DNA of 64,000 nt from Elusimicrobiales bacterium. GTDB lineage: Bacteria > Elusimicrobiota > Elusimicrobia > Elusimicrobiales > UBA9959. Within the stretch, counting starts at the first letter, position 1. Every line of letters starts with the position of its first letter. The position numbers were made by a program, and so were the translations under genes. The notes beneath the pieces were generated by a model that saw only the letters and a list, made by a program, of their open reading frames with translations, ran no database searches and was not told the DNA's origin. The stretch is taken from positions 124,001 through 188,000 of the forward strand of contig JAQTZB010000001.1 of the NCBI GenBank assembly GCA_028688015.1. Direction: 5' to 3'. Shown here piece by piece: positions 15,099 through 23,961 of this stretch.

Positions 15099-15581
15099 CT
15101 AGAAGCCGCTGCGCTCCGAGCCGCTCTGGCAGGGCATGCAGTAGCGGGCCGAGGGCATCGCCTTGATGCGCTTCTTGGCTATGGGCTTCTTGCAGTGCTC
15201 GCAGAGGCCGTAGGTGCCTTTCTCCATCTTGCGCAGCGCGGCCTCGATGTCGCGCAGGATCTTGCGCTCGTTGTCGGAGAGCTCGAAGAGGATCTCTTTG
15301 TCCAGGCTCTGCGTGGCCTGGTCGATGGAATCGCCCACCTCGGGCTCGAGCAGGTCCAGGTTCTTCTTGTCCTCGACGTTCCTGGCGATGTCTATCTTCA
15401 TCTCGGCCAGGTTGGCCGCGATCTCGGCGATCTCGGTCTTGGTGAGGGTTTCTGAGGCCGGCGCCGCTTTGCGCGGGGCCGCCTTGGGCATCTTTTTAGC
15501 GGGCGCCTTGGCCGCCTGCGCTTTCTTGGCGGGGGCTTTCTTTATGGCCGCTTTCTTGACAGTTTTTTTAATTTTTTTCAT
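15099..15581 (-). CDS. DksA/TraR-type zinc finger protein with Lys/Ala-rich tail
   Basis: 160 residues from the ATG at 15581, chosen because GGAGA lies 6 nt before it. Residues 1-50 are rich in Lys, Ala and Pro (KKAPAKKAQAAKAPAKK), like a histone H1 tail. Then comes a helical part (about 55-120) and a C4 zinc finger in which Cys-X2-Cys and Cys-X2-Cys (CEHC ... CMPC) are separated by 17 residues. DksA-family proteins bind RNA polymerase in its secondary channel; the coiled-coil tip acids would decide whether this one does. The tail suggests added DNA or RNA binding. It follows speE by 54 nt and may share its transcript. Confidence 0.82.
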   Translation of the reverse strand: MKKIKKTVKKAAIKKAPAKKAQAAKAPAKKMPKAAPRKAAPASETLTKTEIAEIAANLAEMKIDIARNVEDKKNLDLLEPEVGDSIDQATQSLDKEILFELSDNERKILRDIEAALRKMEKGTYGLCEHCKKPIAKKRIKAMPSARYCMPCQSGSERSGF

Positions 15582-15635
15582 GATTCGTCTCCGTCCGGTC
15601 CGCACAATGGTAGCAAATTAACAGCGGATTGTGTG

Positions 15636-16610
15636 CTAATGCTGGGAAGTGCTGAAGAACATGGGGCGCGCCTCGGTTATCAGGGCGCGAGAGGCCTTGA
15701 TCCTGTCCCGGTAGTATTTGGGCAGGCAGAACGCCCCGGTTATGGTCTGGCCGTCGGAATACTTCAGCGGGCGCTTGAGGCGCGCGGCGGCGGCGCGGTC
15801 CAGCGCGGCCGCGCGCAGCCGCTCCGGCGCCGCGGCCGGGGCGTCGGTGCAGTACAGGAAGGTCCAGGGCATGTCGTAAGAGGGAATGAAGGCGGTGTAG
15901 CTGCCTACGAAGCGGAAGACCCTCCTGAGGGTGTTATAGATGGCCGGGTGCAGTTCGAACTGCAGCGGTGTGCCGGGGCCGGCCTGCACGGTGAAGACGC
16001 CGCCAGGCGCTAGTTTCCGCTTCAGGTCGCGGTAAAACTCCAGCGTGTAGAGGCCGAAGGCCGGGCCGCCCGCCACCGGGCTGGGCAGGTCGGAGAAGAT
16101 CAGGTCGAAGCGCCGCGCGGTCCTTTGCACGTATTTCTTGGCGTCCTGGACGAGCAGGCGCAGGCGCGGGTCCGAGAAGGCGCCCCGGTGCCACTGCCCC
16201 AGGTGCTTCTCGGCGAAGCGCAGTATATTGTAGTCCAGGTCGGCCATCACCACCAGTTCCATGCCGCGGCAGTTCAGAAGCTCGCGGGCCGTGGCCCCTT
16301 CTCCCCCGCCCAGGATAAGGGCCGTCCTGGGGGCGGTGTGGGCCAGCAGCGAGGGGCAGACGAGGGATTCGTGGTAGAAGGCCTCGTCGAGCTGGCTGGA
16401 CTGGGTTTCCCCGTCCAGCACCAGCACCTTGCCGAAAGTGTGCGTCTCCAGCAGGGCCGCCTCCTGGAAGGCCGTGGAAGAGGTTTCCAGCACCTTCAGG
16501 GCGCGGTGCGCGTGCAGCTCGCCGGGCGTGAAGAATTCCACGAACCAGCGGCCTTTGGGCAGCACGCTGCGGGAGTCCTTTATCCAGTCGAAGCGGGAGG
16601 TCTTTTTCAT
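15636..16610 (-). CDS. speE: Spermidine/thermospermine synthase (aminopropyltransferase)
   Basis: 324 residues from the ATG at 16610, which overlaps the speD stop by 4 nt. It transfers aminopropyl from decarboxylated S-adenosylmethionine to a polyamine. Motifs: ETQSSQLDEAFYHESLV (substrate site), LILGGGEGATARELL (nucleotide-binding Gly loop), VVMADLDYN, and SDLPSPVAGGPAFGLYTLEF. The last resembles the ACL5/thermospermine-synthase type more than E. coli SpeE (which has DSTDP). The exact product (spermidine, thermospermine or other) cannot be read from sequence alone. Confidence 0.88.
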   Translation of the reverse strand: MKKTSRFDWIKDSRSVLPKGRWFVEFFTPGELHAHRALKVLETSSTAFQEAALLETHTFGKVLVLDGETQSSQLDEAFYHESLVCPSLLAHTAPRTALILGGGEGATARELLNCRGMELVVMADLDYNILRFAEKHLGQWHRGAFSDPRLRLLVQDAKKYVQRTARRFDLIFSDLPSPVAGGPAFGLYTLEFYRDLKRKLAPGGVFTVQAGPGTPLQFELHPAIYNTLRRVFRFVGSYTAFIPSYDMPWTFLYCTDAPAAAPERLRAAALDRAAAARLKRPLKYSDGQTITGAFCLPKYYRDRIKASRALITEARPMFFSTSQH

Positions 16611-16957
16611 TTGGGCAGCAGGCCGCGCTCCAGCTTCATCACGCTGTAATGCGAGGCTTTGAAGAGGCGCTTCAGCGTCTTGAAGGCTTCCCACGGGCGG
16701 GTCTTGTTGCCGCAGGTATAGAGGTCCACCGAGGCGTAGCGGTGCTCGGGCCAGGTATGGATGGCGAAATGGGATTCGGCTATCACCACGACGCCCGAGA
16801 CTCCGTGCGGCTTGAAGAGGTGGAAGATGGAGTCTATGATGGTGGCGTCGGCGGCGTTGGCGGCTTTCAGCATGGCGTCCTGGACGCCCGCGACCGAGGC
16901 GATGACGGGGCTGCAGTCGTAGAGTTCGGCGATGAGGTGCTGTCCTAGAGCTTTCAT
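16607..16957 (-). CDS. speD: S-adenosylmethionine decarboxylase proenzyme
   Basis: 116 residues, the short prokaryotic class (SpeH/SpeD like that of Thermotoga). Self-cleavage occurs between Glu61 and Ser62 in IAESHFAIHTWPEHRYA, which turns Ser62 into the pyruvoyl cofactor; His67 and Cys82 match the processing and proton-donor residues. It supplies decarboxylated AdoMet to SpeE, encoded directly downstream. No Shine-Dalgarno precedes the ATG, and the predicted transcript starts about 6 nt before it. Confidence 0.93.
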   Translation of the reverse strand: MKALGQHLIAELYDCSPVIASVAGVQDAMLKAANAADATIIDSIFHLFKPHGVSGVVVIAESHFAIHTWPEHRYASVDLYTCGNKTRPWEAFKTLKRLFKASHYSVMKLERGLLPK

Positions 16958-16970
16958 AGTGGTTAACAAA

Positions 16971-16998
16971 TCTATATTTTTTCTCCCCGCCCGGTCAA
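16971..16998 (-). promoter_or_regulatory. Promoter of speD-speE
   Basis: TTGACC (16993-16998), a 16-nt spacer, then TATAGA (16971-16976) on the minus strand. Thirteen nt separate the -10 box from the ATG. Confidence 0.55.
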
Positions 16999-17007
16999 AC
17001 GGCCCGG

Positions 17008-17042
17008 CGGCAAAAGAAAAGGCCCCGGCGCCGCCGGGGCCT
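17008..17042 (-). terminator. Terminator of the kelch-PorV operon
   Basis: Perfect stem GGCCCCGGC (17021-17029) with GCCGGGGCC (17033-17041) and a 3-nt loop, followed on the minus strand by TTTTCTTTT. Confidence 0.8.
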
Positions 17043-17061
17043 GGCGCGGGGGCGGCCACGG

Positions 17062-18099
17062 CTACTTGAAGGAGATGCCCTTCATCTTGGTGAAGATGGT
17101 GCGGTCCCGGCGCTGGAAGATGGGGCTGCGGAACGGGAAGTCGAAGGTCAGCGAGATGCGGTGGGTGGTGCCCAGCTCGCCCATCGGGATGAAGGCGTAA
17201 TCGAGGCTGAAGAAGTGCAGCGTGGCGCCCAGGCCCAGGGACAGGCCGCCCACGCTCTCGCGCATCTTCTGCGCGTTGAGGCCGGCGCGCACGCACAGGC
17301 GGGTCAGTTCGTTGGGCGTGGTGGCCAGTTCGGCGCCCAGCAGGAGGTTGGGGCGGTTCGACTTGGGCATCACCACGTCGGCCGCGACGAGCATGTTGCG
17401 GAAAGGGTTGACGGCCGCGCCCATCTTGAAGGTGAGCGGCAGCGGGTTGGACTCCTTGTCGAAGGTCAGCCCGCCGCCCATGTTGGTGGCGGTCACGGCC
17501 AGGCGGTAAGGGATGTCCGAAAAATTGTAGGTCATGATGCCCACGTCGGCGGCGTAGCTGCGCGCGGAGCTGACGATGCTGGACTTGATGTACTTGGCCG
17601 AGATGCCGATGGAGACGTCGATGTCCTTGTCCGAGAACTCCAGGATGGCCTTGCTGTAGGAGAGGGTGTAGACCGAGTCGCGCGGCGTGAAACTGCCCAG
17701 CGTATTGCCGGAGATGTCGGTCTGGGGGATGGAACCGATGTCGGTCAGCAGCACCGAGCCCGCCAGGACGGTGTCGTAGGAGAGGCGGTGCGCGTAGGCC
17801 GCGTACTGGTAGCTGATCTCCTCCAGGTACTGCGCGCGCATGAACACCGCGGACAGCTTGGGGATCTGCACCAGGCCGGCCGGGTTCCAGTATACGGCGG
17901 AGGCCTCCTCGCTGATGGCGGAGTAGGCGCCGCCCATGGCCGAGGCGCGCGCGCCGACGGGAAGGTTGAGGAAATCGGCGGTGGTGCCGCCGACGGCTTT
18001 GGAAGAGAAATAGCGGGGGTCCTCGTTCGCGAACAGCGGCGAGCAGCAGGCCAGGCCCAGCAGGGCCGACAGGACGGTTTTAGCGTTGGCCTTTTTCAT
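17062..18099 (-). CDS. PorV/PorQ-type outer-membrane protein
   Basis: 345 residues. A signal peptide (1-24) is followed by the family's N-terminal motif LNLPVGARASAMGGAYSAIS and AVYWNPAGL, then a beta-barrel with alternating strands and a C-terminal region near FFSLDYAFIPMGELGTTHRISLTFDF. PorV is an outer-membrane barrel that in Bacteroidetes passes cargo from the type IX secretion pore to the cell surface. Here it begins 3 nt after a large surface protein with a FlgD-like C-terminus, so it is plausibly that protein's partner. Confidence 0.82.
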   Translation of the reverse strand: MKKANAKTVLSALLGLACCSPLFANEDPRYFSSKAVGGTTADFLNLPVGARASAMGGAYSAISEEASAVYWNPAGLVQIPKLSAVFMRAQYLEEISYQYAAYAHRLSYDTVLAGSVLLTDIGSIPQTDISGNTLGSFTPRDSVYTLSYSKAILEFSDKDIDVSIGISAKYIKSSIVSSARSYAADVGIMTYNFSDIPYRLAVTATNMGGGLTFDKESNPLPLTFKMGAAVNPFRNMLVAADVVMPKSNRPNLLLGAELATTPNELTRLCVRAGLNAQKMRESVGGLSLGLGATLHFFSLDYAFIPMGELGTTHRISLTFDFPFRSPIFQRRDRTIFTKMKGISFK

Positions 18100-18102
18100 A
18101 AC

Positions 18103-21100
18103 TTACCTTTCCACCGCCAGCTTAAGCACTTTCTTGCCCGCGCTGGAGTCGACCACGGCCAGGTAGATGCCGCTGGCCACGAGGCTGCCGGAGCTGTTGA
18201 CGCCCTTCCAGATGACCATGCCGGAGCTGCCGGCCGCCGACTCCCAGACCTTGTCGCCGGAGAGGGTGTAGATGCGCACCTTGGCATTGGCCGGGATGCG
18301 GTCTATGGTCACGAAGCCCTGGCCGCGGTTGGTGTAGAAGGGGTTCGGGTAGACCAGCACGTTGCTGAGGTCGGAGGCGGCCGACCGCACCATCAGCTGG
18401 AAGACGCTGAAGTGGTTGAGGGTCGCGGTGACCGTTTTATAGCCCTGGTCTATTTTCGTTTCCAGGGGCAGGCACTGGCCGGAGACCGGGTTATAGCGCG
18501 CCATCACCAGGTTGGGGATGTCCGCGCTGACGGGGAGGCCGGTATAGGTCAGCTGCAGGGTGACGGGCTCCTGCGGCTGGGCGTTGTCCTGGGTGTAGAT
18601 AGCGACCTCTACGGTCTTGCCGCCGATGGCGTAAGAGCCGCAGGCGTTGGTTATCGAGGAGGAGATAGCGATGGCGGTAGTGGTCGCGAACGCGCCGGCG
18701 GGCACGGTGAGGGTGACCCGGCTGCCGTTAGGCAGCGTGCCGGTGATCACGGACGTCGCCGCCGGGTCGCTGGTCCCGCCGATAGATCCGGCGGGGGCGC
18801 CGGAGGGGCCGGGCAGCGTGAAAGCCGCCACCGAGCGCTTGCGCGCGGTGACGCCGGTGCTGGTGCAGCCGGTCAGCAGGCCCTCGCCGTTGCAGGCGGC
18901 CACGTCGAAGTAGTAGCTGGTGCCGGTCAGCAGGCCGTTGACGAAGAGCGAGGTGCCGGTCTCAAGCCAGGAGAAGGGCTGGTGCGTCGTGACCGGGTTG
19001 GCGAAGACGTCGCTGGTGGAGCTGCGGACCTCGTAGACGGTCTCGGCGGAGTTGCCGTCGGGATTCCACGACAGCGAGATGCCGGACATCGAGATCTCGT
19101 CGGCGGTGAGGCTGGCCGGCACCTTGGCCAGCGTGTACTTGTAGCCCAGGTCCAGCAGCGAGCCGGCTATGCCGTCGCCGTTATAGGGCTGCACGGTTAC
19201 GTCGTGGCGGATGTTGGCCGCCAGGCCGGGGAAGGCCATGCGGTTCTCGGTGGTGGTGAAGGTGGAGACCGACGTGCCCGTAGTTAGCGAGACGGCGTAG
19301 ATGGTCTCGGCGGAGTTGCCGTTGGTGATCCAGTTGGCGGTCAGGCTGCCGGTGCTGACGTTGGAGAAGACGTTGGGCGTGGCCGGCAGCGGCGCGACGG
19401 TGAGGGTATAGACGCTGACCTGAGGCGAGGGCGGCCCGTGGATGGGGCCGAGGCCGGGGTTGTCCTTGACCGCGGCTACCACGGCCGTGTACTGCCTGTT
19501 GGCCGACAGCCCGGTCTGGTTCAGGTCGTTGGCGGTGGCGGAGTCCACCAGCACGGCGGTCGCCGTGCCGTTGGTGATGTCGTAGACCTCGTAATAGGAA
19601 GCGCCCACCGAGGCGTCCCACGACCAGTTGATGGTAGAGCTGCTGAGGGCCTGCCCCGTGAAGTTGTTGACCCCGCTGATGGTCAGCGTGGAGGCGGGCG
19701 TGGTGAAAGCGGTCATCAGCCCGGCCCCGTTCATGGCCCTGACGCGGAAGTCGTAGGGCTGGTTGGCGGAGAGGGAGGTCACCACCGTGGAGGTGCTCAT
19801 ATAGTTCACGCTGAACGGCACCGGGGTGGAGATGGACAGCGGGTCGGAGAATTTTACTACGTTGGTCGGCGCCATGGAGACTTCGTAGGTGGTCAGCTCG
19901 GAGTTGCTGTTCCTGGTCCACTCCAGCAGGGCCGTCTCGAAACTGGCCGCCGTGATGTTCAGCGGCTCGGGGGTGGCCGCCAGCGTGTAATAGGTGACCG
20001 AGGTGGCCAGCGCGCCGCTGCCGCCCAGGTTGAAAGCGGAGACCTTGACGGAGGCCGCGGTGTTGGGGGCCATGCCGCTCTGCGTGTAGGCGGCGGTGTT
20101 GGCGAACGCGACGGTGGTGATGAAGACGTTGTCGGTGGCCGAGTAAATGGTGTAGCCGTCCGCGCCGTTGACGGGGATGGTGCCGCGGGTCCAGGTCCAG
20201 GTGATAGAGCTGGTGCCCAGCACCGTGCCGGTCGGGTCGGTGGGCACGCCGACGGGGCGGGGCACCGTGACCTGCACCGTGTGGGCGTCCGAGAACTGCC
20301 CCGCGGCCGCGGTGCGCATGTGGTACCAGCCGTGCGGCAGTTCACCCTGGAGGGCGGGCATGAGGATGGTGATGGAGGAAACGGTGCGCTCCCAGGCGGT
20401 ATTCAGGCCCCCGTAAGTGGAGTAGATGCGCGTGGAGAGGTCTATCATGAAGCCGCTCTGGTTGTCTATCTGCTGCATGTAGACGCGCGGGTTGGCGTAG
20501 GAAGAGTTCATGGGCCCGGCGCCGCCGCCGGAGGCCTCTGTGATGCCGTGGAAGTTGGAGGTGCCGCTCTGCAGCGTCACGTTGGCGGCCCGGTCGAAAA
20601 AGACGGTGCCGGTGGAGATCAGGGCCTGCCTGGTGGTCTCCGCGTCCAGCCCGTTCATGTCGGGATAGAAGTTGAAGTCCGCGTACTCGGTGCTGGCCAG
20701 GTAAGCGCCGCCGCTCCAGCCGCCGATGTTCATTATCTTGTTGTCCTTGGTCATCACCGAGGTGTGGTGGCTGCGCGAGGTCATCTGTCCCTGCTCGCTC
20801 CAGCCGCGGTAGTCGGGGTCGAAACCCATGGGGATGGCCTGCGCCACGCTGCGGAATTCGCCGCCGGTGGCCATCAGCTTGCCGTTGGGCAGCAGCACGG
20901 TGCGGTGGTTGGCCCTCGGGTAATTCATGCCCTGCGTGTAGGCCCAGTTGGTGCCGTTGTAGAGCTCGCAGGTCCCGGTTGCGTCCACGCCGTCGGAGCC
21001 GCCCGCCACCAGCACGTTGCCGTCGCGCAGCAGGGTGGCCGTGTGGGCGTACCGGGGCTTGTTCAGGGGGTTCGCGGCGCTGAAGCTGCGGTTCTGGTAA

Positions 21101-23895
21101 TTGTAAACCTCGGCCTGGCGCATCGGGCCGTAGCCGTTAACTCCGCCGGCCAGCAGCACGTTGCCGTTCTTGAGCAGCGTGGCGGTGTGCTGGGACCTGC
21201 CGTTGACCAGGCCCGTTACGGTGCTGAGCCAGTAGGCGGTGGAAGAGATGTAGAGCTCCGCGGTGGCGGCATAGGTGCTAAGCGTGGCGCCGCCGGCCAC
21301 CAGCACGTTGCCGTCGGGCAGCAGCGTGGCCGAGTGCAGCTGGCGCGCGTAGGTCATCTGGGACGTGGGCACCCAGCGCTGGGTGTCGGGGTAGAAGACT
21401 TCGGCGGAACTGATGGCTATACCCGAGGGGTTCACGCCGCCGGCCACCAGCACGTTGCCGTTGGGCAGCAGGGTGGCGGTGTGGTTGGCGCGCTCCATGT
21501 TCATGGAGGCGGTCTGGGTCCAGACCTTGGTGGCCGGGTCCATCAGTTCGCAGGATTTAAGCGGCCTGGCGCCGTCGGAGCCGCCGCAGGTCAGGATGTG
21601 CCCGGTGGGCAGGACGGTGCTGGTATGGAAGGCCCGCTTGGTCACGAGGCTTTTGCCCAGGGGCCAGTCCGTGGTGCCTTCCTCGCTGCGGAACACCGGC
21701 ACGTTGATGGTGCCGCTGCTGACCGGCAGGAAACGCTTGGTGGCCCTGAGGCAGTCGGTGCCCGGGTTGGCTTCGCAGTTGCGGCCGCCCAGCACCCAGG
21801 TATCGTTGGCCGGGGTCAGCATGGCGGTATGGTTGAAGGCCGGCAGGTAAAGCGTAGGGGAGACGTCCAGGTCGTCCAGGTCGTCCCAGCGGTTGGTGGA
21901 GGGATCGTAGGCGAGCTGAGTGGTGAAGATCATTTCGCGGACCACAGTGGTGGACCTGTCGAAGCTGTAGGCGGGCTCGCGGTCCAGTGAGTAGACCTCT
22001 CGGGCCATGAAATCGAGCTCGAGCGAAAGGGTTATCGGGTCGCTGCCCAGAGCGGTGTTCAGGTCCACGCCCTCCGGCCAGGCGCCGGTGTAGAAGGTCG
22101 TGCCGTCTTCCAGCGTGGTCAGGTTGGAGACCTGGCCCTGGATGCCGACGAAGGTCAGCTGGGTGGAGTAGATGCAGGTCCTGTCCTCCACGTGGTCGCA
22201 GGAGGTGGGGGCCAGCGCGTTAAAATCGAAGTTTGCCCGCCCGCCCTCCTCGAGGTTGATGGTGTACTCGCCGTTGTTGTCGCCTATCCTGCCGGAGAGT
22301 ATCTTGGCCACGCCTTTTATGCGGCCGAAGACGTCCGGGATGGCGATGGCGACGTTGGTGGTGAAATTACCGGTGAGGGCGCGGCCGCCTTCGGTGGGCA
22401 GCAGCGGGTTAGGGTTCATCACCAGGGCGCCGGGGCTGACGGCGGTGGTCGGGTTATCGTCGCCGCCGGAGGGCACGGAGATCTTTTCGAAGGAAGCGGT
22501 GCCGCCCGGCTGATAGAGGCGCGTCAGGCCGTTGAAATCCCCGGGCTTATAGTCGCAGGTGGGCGCGTCCCCGCAGAGCAGGGTGCCTACGGGCGCGCCG
22601 TCCAGGCGGGCCACGCTGGCGGGCAGGTAGATCTTGACGGCGTCGAACTCCACCGAGGAAAGGCCCGGGGTGGCGGGCCCGGAAATGAAGGCGTCGGCCG
22701 AGACCAGGCGGCCGGAGACCGAACGGGACAGGGAGAAGTCCAAAGGGAATTCTATGATACTGGTGTTGCTGATGTTGGCGAAATGCGTGGTGCCATTGGT
22801 CATCTGCGTCATGAAGAAAGTGGTGTTGTCGGTCAGGGCCGGCGCGTTGCTGAAGAAGGTGGGAAAGATATTGCCGTAGCCGCCGTGTATGCGCCACTTG
22901 CCGTCCGGGGTCAGCGCGGCGCTATGCTGGGAGACGCGGTAAGGCATCATCCACTGGTTCTCTTCGCTCAGGATCACGCGGCCGCCGTTCTGGTCGTAGA
23001 ACTCGGCGCCGTCCAGGTAGCCCAGGTTGCCGTTGTTTTGGCCCGTGTCGAAGTTCAGGATATGCCAGCAGTCGTACTCCAGGCTGGCCTCGTCGCCCAT
23101 GCAGACCTGCCGGTTGGCCTCGTTGTAGCCGCCGGCTATCAGGATCTTGCCGTTGTTCAGCACTGTGGCGGTATGGTTGATCCTGCCTTTCAGCATGGCG
23201 GAAACCGGGGTCCACTGGTTGGAGGAGGGCTCGTACATCTCGTTCATGGGCTCGTAGACCCACTCCGGGCTGCCCCCCCCGCCCGCGCGCACGCCGCCGC
23301 TGATAAAGACCCGGCCGGACTGCAGCAGCACGGCCGTATGGCCCATGCGCGGGCTGACCATGGTTCCGGCCGCGGTGGTGCCGTTGGCGCCGGGGGTGAA
23401 AAATTCGCAGGTTTCGGTGGCGGTGTGGGAGCTGGTGGCGAGACCGGTGCGGCCGCCGCAGAGGAGCACCTTGCCGGCGTTGGGGCCCTTGGACAGCGGC
23501 GTGGCTGTATGCCAGGCGCGGGCCGTGGTCATGTTGCCGGCGGTAATGCAGTCGCTTGTCAGCGGCCTGCAGACCTCTAGCGAGGTGGTGGGCGCGCCGC
23601 CTGCCACTATGCCGCCGGCTATCAGCACGCGGCCGTCGGACATCAGCGTAGCCGTATGGGACGACCTGCCGGTATTGAGCGCGCCCCAGGCCTGGTAGCT
23701 GTTCGTGGCCATGTTGTACATTTCCACGGTGTTGCTGGTCATGTTGCCGGCTATGGAGCCGCCGGTGAAGAGCATGTTGCCGTCGGGTAGCAGCACGGCG
23801 GCGTGGCTGAAGCGGTTGTTGATCATGGCGCTTGCGCCCGCCGTGAACAGCAGCGGGGCCAGCAGCGAGAAAGCCAGGGCTTTTCTAAAATTCAT
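18103..23895 (-). CDS. Large secreted kelch-repeat/FN3 protein with C-terminal sorting-like domain
   Basis: 1930 residues. Signal peptide at 1-23. Residues about 25-400 and 690-1060 are kelch repeats built on HTATLLPNGNVLVAGG-like units, which form beta-propellers; they flank a less repetitive region (about 400-690). Residues about 1190-1690 hold four or five fibronectin type III domains. Then comes a ZU5-like stretch (LTVPAGAFATTTAIAISS). The C-terminus (about 1850-1930) starts LVYPNPFYTNRGQGF and has VRIYTLSGDKVWE, a FlgD-like Ig/sorting domain. It is an extracellular or cell-surface protein, likely for binding carbohydrates or proteins. The next gene encodes a PorV-like protein. Confidence 0.82.
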   Translation of the reverse strand: MNFRKALAFSLLAPLLFTAGASAMINNRFSHAAVLLPDGNMLFTGGSIAGNMTSNTVEMYNMATNSYQAWGALNTGRSSHTATLMSDGRVLIAGGIVAGGAPTTSLEVCRPLTSDCITAGNMTTARAWHTATPLSKGPNAGKVLLCGGRTGLATSSHTATETCEFFTPGANGTTAAGTMVSPRMGHTAVLLQSGRVFISGGVRAGGGGSPEWVYEPMNEMYEPSSNQWTPVSAMLKGRINHTATVLNNGKILIAGGYNEANRQVCMGDEASLEYDCWHILNFDTGQNNGNLGYLDGAEFYDQNGGRVILSEENQWMMPYRVSQHSAALTPDGKWRIHGGYGNIFPTFFSNAPALTDNTTFFMTQMTNGTTHFANISNTSIIEFPLDFSLSRSVSGRLVSADAFISGPATPGLSSVEFDAVKIYLPASVARLDGAPVGTLLCGDAPTCDYKPGDFNGLTRLYQPGGTASFEKISVPSGGDDNPTTAVSPGALVMNPNPLLPTEGGRALTGNFTTNVAIAIPDVFGRIKGVAKILSGRIGDNNGEYTINLEEGGRANFDFNALAPTSCDHVEDRTCIYSTQLTFVGIQGQVSNLTTLEDGTTFYTGAWPEGVDLNTALGSDPITLSLELDFMAREVYSLDREPAYSFDRSTTVVREMIFTTQLAYDPSTNRWDDLDDLDVSPTLYLPAFNHTAMLTPANDTWVLGGRNCEANPGTDCLRATKRFLPVSSGTINVPVFRSEEGTTDWPLGKSLVTKRAFHTSTVLPTGHILTCGGSDGARPLKSCELMDPATKVWTQTASMNMERANHTATLLPNGNVLVAGGVNPSGIAISSAEVFYPDTQRWVPTSQMTYARQLHSATLLPDGNVLVAGGATLSTYAATAELYISSTAYWLSTVTGLVNGRSQHTATLLKNGNVLLAGGVNGYGPMRQAEVYNYQNRSFSAANPLNKPRYAHTATLLRDGNVLVAGGSDGVDATGTCELYNGTNWAYTQGMNYPRANHRTVLLPNGKLMATGGEFRSVAQAIPMGFDPDYRGWSEQGQMTSRSHHTSVMTKDNKIMNIGGWSGGAYLASTEYADFNFYPDMNGLDAETTRQALISTGTVFFDRAANVTLQSGTSNFHGITEASGGGAGPMNSSYANPRVYMQQIDNQSGFMIDLSTRIYSTYGGLNTAWERTVSSITILMPALQGELPHGWYHMRTAAAGQFSDAHTVQVTVPRPVGVPTDPTGTVLGTSSITWTWTRGTIPVNGADGYTIYSATDNVFITTVAFANTAAYTQSGMAPNTAASVKVSAFNLGGSGALATSVTYYTLAATPEPLNITAASFETALLEWTRNSNSELTTYEVSMAPTNVVKFSDPLSISTPVPFSVNYMSTSTVVTSLSANQPYDFRVRAMNGAGLMTAFTTPASTLTISGVNNFTGQALSSSTINWSWDASVGASYYEVYDITNGTATAVLVDSATANDLNQTGLSANRQYTAVVAAVKDNPGLGPIHGPPSPQVSVYTLTVAPLPATPNVFSNVSTGSLTANWITNGNSAETIYAVSLTTGTSVSTFTTTENRMAFPGLAANIRHDVTVQPYNGDGIAGSLLDLGYKYTLAKVPASLTADEISMSGISLSWNPDGNSAETVYEVRSSTSDVFANPVTTHQPFSWLETGTSLFVNGLLTGTSYYFDVAACNGEGLLTGCTSTGVTARKRSVAAFTLPGPSGAPAGSIGGTSDPAATSVITGTLPNGSRVTLTVPAGAFATTTAIAISSSITNACGSYAIGGKTVEVAIYTQDNAQPQEPVTLQLTYTGLPVSADIPNLVMARYNPVSGQCLPLETKIDQGYKTVTATLNHFSVFQLMVRSAASDLSNVLVYPNPFYTNRGQGFVTIDRIPANAKVRIYTLSGDKVWESAAGSSGMVIWKGVNSSGSLVASGIYLAVVDSSAGKKVLKLAVER

Positions 23896-23909
23896 AACCT
23901 GATCCAGAG

Positions 23910-23919
23910 ATAGTCTACC
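23910..23919 (-). promoter_or_regulatory. Shared decamer upstream of the kelch gene
   Basis: GGTAGACTAT on the minus strand, 15 nt before the start codon. The identical decamer occurs at 25940-25949 upstream of the exported protein at 25291-25911. TAGACT could serve as a -10 box (4 of 6 bases), but no good -35 is present. Just upstream is a small inverted repeat, GTAAC-AGC-GTTAC. Confidence 0.3.
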
Positions 23920-23961
23920 GTAACGCTGTTACAAGATTGTTAACAAAAGTTTAAAACTCGC

